Part shown: positions 1 to 9,163 of the stretch, piece by piece
Layout of the letters: each line of letters begins with the position of its first letter
Numbering within the stretch: position 1 is the stretch's first letter
From: Monoraphidium neglectum
Lineage: Eukaryota > Chlorophyta > Chlorophyceae > Sphaeropleales > Selenastraceae
Assembly: GCF_000611645.1 (NCBI RefSeq)
Contig: NW_014012533.1
Coordinates: forward strand, 1-16,821
DNA length: 16,821 nucleotides
Reading direction: 5' to 3'
The notes under the pieces: generated by a model
The model's input: only the letters and a program-made list of their open reading frames with translations
Told to the model about the DNA's origin: nothing
The model's database searches: none
Made by a program: the position numbers and the translations under genes

Positions 1-2431
1 AGCGCGCGCCGCGCCGCGTCGCGCTCCGCCTCGGCCTCGCGCGCGGCGGCGGCCCGCGCCTCCTCGAGCGCGGCGCGGTCGCCCTCGGCCCCCACACGCG
101 CCGCCTCGAGGCCCGCCGCCAGCTCAGCGCGCGCCGCGTCGGCGTCGGCACGCGCGGCGTCGGCGGCGGCCTCTGCTGCTTCTGCGCGTTCCAAGGCTTC
201 CTGCATTTCTGTCTGGAGGGCGGCCAGCCGCTCCTCTGGGTGGTCCGCCTGCAGCCGGTCCAGCTGCTCCCTGGGGCGGCAAGGGGAGATGCAGGCATAG
301 GAGTGACACGCAGCAGGGGCGCAGGCGTTGCGTCAAGTTTTCAGGCACTGCCGAGCCTGCGGTGCATACCCTTGAATGGCCGTACTTGGCGCCCGGAAAC
401 GTACGCCCTACCTCCTGCCAGCGACCCAAGCGTGCGGCGGCCCGCCTCACCAGAGCTGCTGCAGCTCGGCCTCTCGCGCCTGGGCGGCAGCCCTCCACCT
501 GTCCAGCTCCTTGCCCTTTGCCGCGGCGGCCGCCAGCAGGCGCTCCAGCTTGGCAATGACGCCCTCCTGGCCCTTCACCTGCCATAGGTGGTGGCGTTGC
601 TTTCAAGTTGAATTTCAAATCCTACAATTTCAGGATTTTTGTCAAGTAAAAGCACACAACCACCCCATCTGCAGAGGATGATTTGCAGCACGCTGGGGTT
701 GCGAAGTTCCCTGTGGTGAGGTGCTGCAGGGCTGCACAGGCACGTCCACCCCTGGAGGTACTCCACTCGAACGCCAGCGCTCACCGTTTCGCGCAGCAGC
801 TTCACGTCTGCTGAAAGCTCCTCGTGGTTCGACAGCAGCTCAGCCTGCGGCAGCAGGGGCGACGCAGAGCATTAGGGGTCAAAGCAAAGGCAAAGGGTGC
901 AGGGCGTCAGGCGGCCGCCGTGACTGCTGCAAGGCATAGAAAACTCCGGAGGTGCGAAGAAACGTTGCAATCGCCAGCAGACAAGCCGCGTGGCGAGCCA
1001 ACCTATACAACATGGAGGGTTGCGCGCTGCCAGGGCCTGGGGGCGCCGCCTGACCTGTGTCACGTGAGCCTCTTGCAGCTCTGAGTAGCGCCGCTGCAGC
1101 TCAAGAACATCCACCTGGCGTGTGTGCACATGTTTTAGGATGGAGCGCAAGTTTGAGGCATGCACAGCGGAGAAAAGAGCAGTTGGGGTTGGTGATGTGC
1201 TGGCCAGCCCAGGTGGACCACGAGCTGCTGTGAATGAAGTTGACAGTGTAGGGGACGAATAACAGGAGAAAGAGCTTCATATAACAGGATGCTGTCGGCC
1301 GCGGCAGCAACGTGTAGTTGTGCGCCGCGAGCGACGCGCAGGCGCGGCCCCGCCCGCGCCGCCCGCACCTGCTCGCCGTGCAGCTGCTGCAGCCGGTGCA
1401 CCAGCTCCGCGTTCCGCCGCCGCTCCCGCGAGAGCGCGCCCGCCGCCGCCTCGGCGCGCCGCAGCAGCTCTTCTTGCGGCAAGGACGCGGGGTCTGGGCC
1501 CAAGGGGCAGGCGGCCGTTGGGGCGGCGCCGTCGGCGCCGGAGGCCGCAAGGGACGCCTCTTTCTCCTCTCGGATGATGCGGCGCAGGTGCTGGACCTCC
1601 TCGGATAGTGCCCTGGATGTTTTGATGCAATTTGTTGATTCCATGTGTGACTTGAATCACTAGGTAGTAGGGATGCAGGTGGGCTTTCTCAATGACAGGC
1701 GCGGGTGCTGCAAGGCGCCGCGACGCTCAGGCAAAAGGTCGAAGCGGCGGCAGATCGCGGCTGCGGCGCTCACTGGTTTCGCCCCTGCATGTCGCGCAGG
1801 CGCGCGGCCGCGGTGTCGCAGCGCGCGTCAGCCGCGTCGGCCTGCCGCTGCAGGCGCTCCAGCGCCGCCTGCTTCGAAACCATGTCGGCTGCCAGCGTCG
1901 CGAGGACCTGGCCGGCGGCCGAGCCAGGGGCTGGCACGCCCAGCAGACCGGCGGCGACACCAGAGGCGGGCAGGGCGCCCGGGCCCGCGAAAGCGTCCGG
2001 CCAGTGCGCGGGCGCGCCCGGGCTCCCTGGTCGCAGGGCGCAGGAGGTGTTTGGAGCTGGTAAGACTGTCAACAGTGCACAACAGCCGCAGGCAGAGGTG
2101 TTTGAGCCCGGGGTTATGGGAGACAATCCGCAGTCCCAGCAATCATCACAGTTGTTGTACTGTGCACCGGATAGAGACCAAGTATGCAGCCACCCATGTA
2201 TGAACCGGCTCTCACTGCTGTTGTCCGGCAGCCCCGCCAGCCGCTGCAGGTGGTCCAAGAAGCTCGGGACGTCCCAGGGCACCGCCTCCACCGTCGCTGT
2301 CCCCGCTGCGTCGCCGCCCGGCCCCACCAACGGCAGGCCGTCCAGTATCACGGCGTCGCCGGGGCTGTTGCCGGGTATCTGCTCGGGCTGAAGGTCCAGT
2401 CGAGCCAGCAGGCAGCTGATAGGAAGCTGCA

Positions 2432-2463
<32 letters not shown>

Positions 2464-5159
2464 AGGGCCTGCCTCTGTCGCCGCAGCGCCGCGACCGCGC
2501 CGCCGCCGGTGGCGGGCGGTGCAGCGGCATCAATTGCGTCGGCGCCGGGCCCGCCGATGCCGGGGCCACCGCCCCGACCGTAGCGCCGCAAGTGGAGCTC
2601 AAGCACAGTGCCCACATCCCCCGCTCCAGCCGTCTCCAAAGGAAGCATCATCATGTGGTCTGGCGGCCACAGGAGACTGCCCGCGTCATCCTCTCCAGAG
2701 CCGCCCCCACCAGCCGTGCCGCTCACCCCGGCGCCACCCAGCCGCTGCACCGGCATCGCCTGCGGCGGCCCCCGGTCCCCGCCGTCCAGCGCGGCGGCCG
2801 ACTGCTGCTGCAACGCCGCCCGCACTGCTGCTGGGTCGGAGGCCGACGCCGGCAAGTGGAGCGTTGCAACATCTAATGGTGCCAAGGCTGGTGCATCGTC
2901 CTCAGTGCTAGAAGCCACGCCCCTGGGCCGCCAGACTGCCCACAGCTCGCCCCCAGCAGCGCCCTGCCCCTCATCCCCCAGCCGCGCGAGCTGCGCGCTC
3001 GTGCCGGCCAGCCGAGCCTGCAGCAGCCGCGCGCCCGGCGCGGCCGCGAGCGGCGCGGCGCGGAGCCGCTGCAGCTGCGTGCGGGCGGCCGGCAGGAGGC
3101 AGAGTGTGACGTACACGGCGGCGCCGCTGTCATCCGGGAAGCTAAGCTTAAGATGGTAGTGCAAGCCTGGGTTCGGGTGGAATGCACACAGCAGAAGTGC
3201 CAGAGGTTTGAGCTTTCATAGGGAGAACATGCAGCCTTGTTCCACGTCCTCGATGCAACCGACGCGTGGCAGGCGTCGGTTAGCCGGGATCCTCACACGC
3301 TCAAATTGGAAAAAAACCCAGCTGCAGCCGCAAACGCGCGCGCCCACCTGGCACGACTGCGTCAAGCGGCACCGCCGCTTTCAGCAGGAGCTTGCTGGTC
3401 TCATCATTGACTACCGCCAGGAGCAGCTGCTCCCCTGGCAGCCGCTCCTCAGGGTACACCACACGCAGTAGCTGGCCCCTGTGTCAACCCACAAGGTATG
3501 ACCACCCATTGGAAGCACGTTAACTTGCTGGCGCAGCATCCGCCGCAAGCGGAGCACGAGCAATAGCGGAGGATAAGGTCGGGACGGGGGCAGCCATGGC
3601 GGTAGGCTCACCAGACGGGGTCCTGAGTGGCCGCCGCCACGCGCGTGACGGCCTGCGCCGGAAGCCGCTGCTCCGCGTCGCGCAGGGACTTGAGGGCGAC
3701 GAAGCAGCTCGGGGCCACCGTGCGGCCCTCCGGCCTGGCAGTGCGATGCGAGGTGCACGGAAACAGCTGCGCTGGGAATGAGCAGCAAATGAAACGCCAG
3801 GCACGGCCTTGTTGCCACCGCACCGGCAGCCGCAGACGGTCAACAGCACAACAAATTGCTTGTGCAGATCTGGCAACTACTCAATCGGCGCCAGAGAGGG
3901 GCCTCACCCTTTCACGAGCGGCAGCCCTTCGGCCGCCGAGATCAGCACCAATAACGAGCACTCCGCCAGCTCCCGCATCGATGCCGACGGCGTCCGCACC
4001 AACGCCCTGCCCCCTGCCGCCGCCGCCGCTGCCGCCGGGTCCGCCTCTGGCCCCTTCCCACCTCCAGCCCCACTAGGGCGTCCGGCGGCCGCCGCCGCGG
4101 ACAGCAGTCCGAGGGGCACCAAGTCCGCGGCGGCGCAGTCCAACAGTGTAAGCTCCACGAGGGCCTCCAAGTCGCTCTTGCCATACACGCCGCCCGCGAC
4201 CACGCTGCTCCGCGCCGCCAGCAGCTGCGCCGTCGCGCCGCCGATGTCGTAGGCCTTCGGCGCCCGCAGCTTGCTCGCGCCGGTGGCGGCGACGGCGGCG
4301 GACGCGTCGCGGCCGAGGTCGAGGAGGGCGACGGGCAGCGTGGCGCGCTCGCCGCGCAGCAGGCGCGCGGCGAGCTCTCCGCGGACCTCTATATAGCCGC
4401 GGCCTACAAGGTCGTCTACCTCTCTTCCTGAGGGCATGGTTTGCAGTCAATCGGAGATGGGAAAATGCTGTTGCCAATGGTTGGTCGGAGGGTGTTTGCG
4501 GGGTGTTGGATGGCCTTGGGTGAGTGCAAGTGGTGGTTTCAAACATGCATTTGCAGAGCGTGCGGCAGGTGGCCTTGGCAGCTGACTTGCTGACAGCAGC
4601 ATACATACCCATCAGCACCCTCATTCAGGGGCGGCGCGGCCCCCTCGCGCGCACGCACCACACCTGCCAGCAGCGGCCCCGGCGGTGCGTCGAGGCTGGG
4701 GGTCGCGTACAAGCTGACTTGCAGCACGGCCCGTGAGTGCAGCGCTGCGCCCAGCGGCTGCGGCAGCCGCATGATAAACGTGCGGTTGCAGAACTCGGGG
4801 GCGCGCGACAGCGGCGCGGTCTCCGTGCGCGCGACCGTGTCGGGGCGAAGCGCTGCAGCCGCGGCAGAGGCGGGGTCGTCGCCGCCGCCCTTGCCTGGCG
4901 GGAGGGGCGGCCCCGCGGTGCCGGCGATGGTGACCTGTACATAGTAGCGCCTTGGCTCCTGTGGTGTAAAGGCGTATGGTGGGCGTATGGTGGGCAGAGC
5001 TTGTCTGTGGTCTTGGCAGCTCTCGAGTGCCGCCTCCACGTGTCCAACAGGCTTTTGCCGTGTCGACTCAATATTGCACCACTGCAGTCTTCCAGGCTTC
5101 CGCACCTGCGCTCTTACACCCAGGATGGCAACCCTCAGGTCCCGCCCGATGCCCGCCAT
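1..5159 (-). CDS. CCDC33-like: CCDC33-like protein: two C2-like domains then a coiled coil (3' end outside window)
   Basis: Exons (minus): 5159-5106, 4958-4619, 4427-3908, 3734-3612, 3478-3348, 3166-2216, 2056-1774, 1612-1369, 1114-1055, 844-785, 578-451, 270 to the left edge. All introns are GT-AG and intron phases agree throughout, giving about 1,054 codons so far. Residues 7-165 look like a first, divergent C2 domain (LRVAILGV, then YYVQVTI). Residues 285-425 form a clearer C2 domain: LLVLISAAEGLPLVKG, PSCFVALKSLRDA, DPVWGQLLRVV, LLLAVVNDETSKLLLKAAV, YHLKLSF. A low-complexity linker with ten Gln follows. From about residue 765 the chain is heptad-like and rich in Ala, Glu and Arg. The piece ETVKGQEGVIAKLERLL (about 921-937) resembles my recollection of human CCDC33. 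C2 domains usually bind membranes or proteins; a ciliary or vesicle role is only inference. The first donor could instead be GTAAGA, ending exon 1 at 5118. It could also be another C2/coiled-coil family. Confidence 0.8.
2433..2462 (-). repeat. Coding (CAG)10 tract, ten glutamines
   Basis: Ten perfect CTG units on the plus strand read as CAG on the minus strand. They encode ten Gln in a row within exon 6 of the CCDC33-like gene, in the linker between the second C2 domain and the coiled coil. The tract is pure, so its length may vary between strains. Confidence 0.95.
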
Positions 5160-5688
5160 TCTGCTGCTCTGACCGAGCCAGCCTCACAACTGGAGGAGCA
5201 GCAGCATCACTGCACCAACAGAACATGTGCGACGCGACACGCACGCTCCGCAAGGCTCTGCCACGAGGCACATGCTATTACAAGTTCGCCATCGACGTCA
5301 TCGCTCTTGTGCGGCAACATATCGAGTTACGCCCGGAATGGCGAACTTATGCGCCGAGGCAAACTACGCAGAAAAACATGCCGCAGAGGCTGCATGGATG
5401 CGTGAAGAAGGATAATTTTAGTTCGACTCACACCCCGACAGTCCGAACAAATGGGACCGTGACTGTGATCTGAGGCACATTATAGTGATACGTGTGCTGA
5501 GGCAATCTTGCCGTCCTGCCATCTGCTTTGCAACTCTCAATGACTTGACAGGGCTTCATGGCGTTGCTGGTTGGCAACATGCAGTTGAGCTGCACGGACA
5601 GGCCCCGAGCAGGGTTTGACTGGTTTGACCAGCACTGCTCTGCATGCGTGCCACCACAGCTGCTCACTTGCGATACAACTCGGTCGGA
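5160..5688. other. Intergenic spacer: F-box 3' end / CCDC33-like promoter
   Basis: This spacer lies between the stop of the F-box gene and the ATG of the CCDC33-like gene, both on the minus strand. It is less GC-rich than the exons. Apart from one possible poly(A) signal near 5280, I see no motif, repeat or reading frame that I would defend as a gene. Confidence 0.5.
5278..5282 (-). terminator. Possible TGTAA poly(A) signal for the F-box gene
   Basis: The pentamer TGTAA, the usual green-algal poly(A) signal, reads on the minus strand here, 407 bases after the F-box stop codon. It is the only copy I found in this spacer. It lies only about 120 bases upstream of the next gene's ATG, and a five-base match can arise by chance. 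Confidence 0.25.
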
Positions 5689-7091
5689 TCAGATGAAGCC
5701 TTTCGACTCTGCGGCTAAAATCAGCCCGGATGCGTCAAACACGCCGTACTCCTCAAACAGCTTCTCGCGCTCCACCAGCCAGCTGCTCGTGGCCTTGCTG
5801 CCGCGACGCGACGCGACGGGTTCGCCCTGTGCAGAGGCGGGCACAGCGCAGACCCACACAGGTGAGGCGAGTGGCTTCAGGGTGATGAGGCGTGGCAGTA
5901 CGACAATATCATGCCTCGCAGCAGCTCCCCAGGCCGTAAAGCGAGCTGACTGCCTGGCCCAAAACATGCACCTTGCTGCGCGCCAGCCGCTGCTCCTGGT
6001 AGCGCGCCTTCTTCCCGTCCCCGCGCCCTCGCCGCCCGTTGCCAGGCGAGTGGCTGCTCCCACCGGACGCCTGTGCGTTCGGCTGTTTGGGCCCCTGCCA
6101 GTGAAGGCCGTGGGCTTTGAGCTCACGTTTGGCGCGCTGCTCTGCCTTGGCCTGCGACTCGTGCGTGCGTTGCGTTGAGGGGCACAGCACATTATGTCTT
6201 GAAACCGTCATCATACTTGCAGCACCCATACGCTCTCACAGATGATCCCCCATTGTGCCATAACAGCTCAACCACCCACCTGCTTCTTCGCCTGCTTGCG
6301 CTCTTCGCGCCGCGCCTCGCGCTGGGAATGTTGGAGCTCCAAGGCAGCCAGACGCCCCTCCAGCCCTGCTTGCTCCGGCCCCGCTTCCAAATCGTTTAAC
6401 TCTGCATGCGCAGCCGCAGCTGCCATGCGTGCCGCATGCGTGCTGCTGCCGCCTGCCGCCTCGCCCTCCTGTTCAAAAGCGTCGCCACTCCCCGTCCCAT
6501 CGCTGTCGCTGTCGCTGCCGTCCTGGCTGCTGCTGCTGCCGGCACGACCGATGTGCGTAGCTCGTGAGAGCGCAGCGACTGCCGACCTCAGATACCAACG
6601 CCGCCTCATAACAAGCACGCTGGGCAGGCCGTCCAGCGCCGCGGAGCTGACTCCATAGCGCTCGCGTGCCTCCAGCTCAGACGCCAGCCCATACTTGATG
6701 GGGTTTCGCTGCTCGCACGCCACGCACAGGCGGCAGCCCAGCGGCACAAACGCATGCGGCGTCGGCTTGCCGCACTCGGCGCACTGCGACCGTCGGTAAC
6801 CGCAGTATGCGGCGCGTAAGCCACCGACCGGCAGCGGCGGGGGCTGGCCCGATGGCCAGCAGTGCCGCCACAGCTCGTCCGCGGAAGTAGCGAGGCGGGT
6901 GGCGTGGCTGGCCAGGCTGAAGCGCAGCAGATCCTCTGGTTGAAGCAGGCGCAGCACCTAGCGTCGAGGCGAGGAGGAACCATGTTGATGGCGCCCAGAA
7001 AGGTTGTGGTGGGAGAGGGGTGGCGTCGGCGCGCATGCGGCAGGATGCAACCACCAACCTGTAGGAGCAGTGGCTGTGGCAGCGACTCCAT
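5689..7091 (-). CDS. F-box protein with C4 zinc-ribbon / XPA-like segment
   Basis: Exons: 7091-7059, 6957-6280, 6151-5972, 5826-5689 (stop included); three GT-AG introns, all phase 0; 342 residues. The F-box (residues 2-45) is split after codon 11: MESLPQPLLLQ joins VLRLLQPEDLLRFSLAS, followed by the typical DELWRHCW end. This join fixes both the start and the first intron. F-boxes bind SKP1 in SCF ubiquitin ligases. Residues 70-92 hold C-x2-C-x15-C-x2-C. A stretch ELEARERYGVSSAALDGLP and a basic aromatic strand follow, resembling the KTEAK-x2-Y region of XPA and some fungal F-box proteins. Then come an acidic Ser/Asp run (about 140-165), a charged helix continuing smoothly across the exon 2/3 join (REERKQAKKQAKAEQRAKRE), and a short C-terminal domain with WLVEREKLFEEYGVFDASG. 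The substrate is unknown. The frame is open upstream to an ATG at 7256, but the F-box already begins at the chosen ATG. The exon 3 acceptor has a weak pyrimidine tract. Confidence 0.85.
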
Positions 7092-7621
7092 ACGAAGCAA
7101 TATTTGATGATCGTTCCGCAACAACCGTTTAGAGCCGCTGCTCGGAGCGGCAAAATGATCTACACAGAATATGAGGTGTTGCGTTCGAAACACGTTACGG
7201 CATTGTGCAGGACACGTATGCTCATTTCGTGCCAGTGATGTGCATTCGCTCTGCATGGGCCCTTGGACCCACGTATGCCTGCGGTCTCACCCAGGTTTCC
7301 CTGCCTGGTCATGCTATCACTCGGGTGCATCAGCACTGGTTACTAACCCTGCAAGGGTCCCAGATTGGCTGGTCAGAGAGCAACACACGGTAGTAGTCCG
7401 CGGCATCAGGCTACAGAGCTGCAGTCAACATGGGCAGTCTCGACGTTTGCAACTGGGCGCAAGCAAGGTAGTGGCGCAGCAGGCAATAGTCGGGGCGATT
7501 TGAATCACCGAGTAGGCTTTGTGTGAGGCACAGCCACGCTGCATGTCAAGGTCTTTCCAGATGCAAGGCTTAGGGGAGCGTTCGAAGGGGATATGAGAGA
7601 GGGCTGCAAGGCGAAGCAGCA
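7092..7621. other. Intergenic spacer: reductase 3' end / F-box gene promoter
   Basis: This spacer lies between the stop of the reductase gene and the start of the F-box gene, both on the minus strand. It should hold the 3' untranslated region of the first and the promoter of the second. It is less GC-rich than the exons. I found no TGTAA poly(A) signal on the minus strand, no convincing reading frame and no repeat. A minus frame joining the F-box start remains open up to 7256. Confidence 0.5.
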
Positions 7622-8638
7622 TCACTCCACATCTGTGGGCCGCCCAGACACCGATGTAGCAGCTTGCCTGCTCTGTGCAGGCGCCCTCTCCCCCAACAGC
7701 TCCGCATCCGCTCCGGCCCGCAGGCGGTACGTCAGTTGTACCAGGCCCGTATCGAAGGTCTTGCTTGACACCACGGTCCATTCTGACTCCGCCATGCCAC
7801 GCCTGAAAAGGGGGATGCCGTCACCCAGCAGGACGGGATGGAAGGAGAGCACCTGCAAGCGGCGAGTCAATCAGGTAGCCGGTTCAGCGCAGGGCGTTTG
7901 CGGCCGGCTACTATCTTGGTCACCTAAAAAGCCTTGCACAAACACCTGTGTCTGCACGCTGGGGAGGCAATGATTCGAGTCTCGCGCAGCACTTCCAATG
8001 CGTCCTTGGCTTGCATGCCACCTGTGCCGCACCCACCATCTCATCTACAAGCCCCGCCGACAGCAGCGGCGCCGCGAGCTCCGAGCCGCCGACTAGCCAG
8101 ATCCTGCCTGCCCCAGGCGCCGACTTGAGAGCGCGCACCGCCTCGACGGGGTCGCCCGCCTCGAGCTCGACCTCCACCCCCTGCCGCTGCCGCATTGCCA
8201 GCGCTTCCTGCCGCAGCGTCCGTGAGAAGACGATGTTGCGCTTGCTCGCATAGAGGTAGGGGTCACCCCAGGAGTCAATCTGCTGAAACGTCTTGCGGCC
8301 GATCAGCACAGTGTCGATGCCAGCAAAGAAGGGGGTGTAGCCGTAGTCCTGAGCGATTGGGTGGCAGAGCAGAAGGGGAAGGTTTGCTCATTGGTGTGCG
8401 GAATGTCAAGGCAGTACAACATTAGCGGCAACACTTGTTACAACACGCGAAAACCCACCAGCGGACACACTCTGAGCAGCGATGCCGCGGCTGCCCTGTG
8501 CGCAAAGCCAGGAGCGAGTGGCCGCAGCTGCTGCATCCCAGATTGTACCTGATCTGTGAACAGCCACTCCACAGTCCCATCGGTGCGTGCTATGTAGCCA
8601 TCAAGGCTGGCAGCCACAAAATACGACACCTCGCGCAT
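7622..8638 (-). CDS. Dihydrofolate reductase-family protein (RibD C-terminal domain type)
   Basis: Exons: 8638-8549, 8348-8037, 7852-7622 (stop included); two phase-0 GT-AG introns; 210 residues. One domain of the RibD-C/YyaP type fills residues 3-175. Visible motifs: SLDGYIA (11-17), DGTVEWL (20-26), DYGYTPFF (31-38), DTVLIGRKTF (42-51), IWLVGGSELAAPLL (113-126), GLVDEM (129-134), and HPVLLGDGIPLF (139-150). The family is mostly bacterial, with a Rossmann-like NADPH-binding fold and often unknown substrate; a real folate role is unproven. The last intron was placed so the spacing between VDEM and PVLLG matches the family. The ATG at 8638 has a good context (GCACCATG). The frame stays open upstream to 8983, with an ATG at 8740, and the added residues are rich in Arg, Ser and Thr. 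An organelle-targeted longer form is therefore possible. The C-terminal 35 residues look disordered. The gene is divergent from the SMCHD1-like gene. Confidence 0.88.
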
Positions 8639-9163
8639 GGTGCAGATTGATCGCTTCTGAGGCGCCCCCTCAATTGCTGCCACTCTTTTCGACAGGCGTG
8701 TCGTTTGCTGGGAGCGCTGGTGCAACCAGGCAGCTCGCATTTGCGCTGAGAGGACTGTAACACGCCGAAATGCACTTGCGCTGTGCTGTGTACTGCCCGG
8801 AGCCACGGTGCTGACGCGACCGTGCGGGCGCCCAGGTACCGCACTGGTCTTCAACTGCGGCCTACAATGTACCGGTGTGGCCGCAATACACACCAGACGG
8901 TTGTCTTCAACAGCTTGACTGCAGTGGTTGTTGACGCCGCAGCAAAGCAGTAGATACCGGAGTTTGGCCCACCTCGAGATCACCGTCGAACTGTGGGTAG
9001 ATATTTCGTAATCCTCACATTTAAGTGCATTTCAGATATTGTTTTGTAAGAACGCGACACAGCAGAAGACAAGCAGCAGCTGGGGCCTGTCAAAGAAAGC
9101 GCGCACATGGCTCGTTCAGCGTGGTTGCCGTCTTGACGCACCGGAAAGGATCCAAAAAATACC
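8639..9163. promoter_or_regulatory. Shared upstream region of two divergent genes
   Basis: These 525 bases separate the start of the reductase gene (minus) from the first ATG of the SMCHD1-like gene (plus). Both 5' untranslated regions and core promoters should lie here. A stretch around 8996-9055 is clearly more AT-rich than its surroundings and is the best candidate for a core promoter or nucleosome-poor site. I see no convincing TATA box. The minus frame stays open up to 8983 and could hold an N-terminal extension of the reductase. Confidence 0.5.

Noticed and set aside
3520..3876. Alternative minus frames over the second C2 domain (Arg/Pro-rich products)
   Set aside because: Only the frame giving PSCFVALKSLRDA and DPVW shows a C2 pattern and joins in phase with both neighbouring exons.
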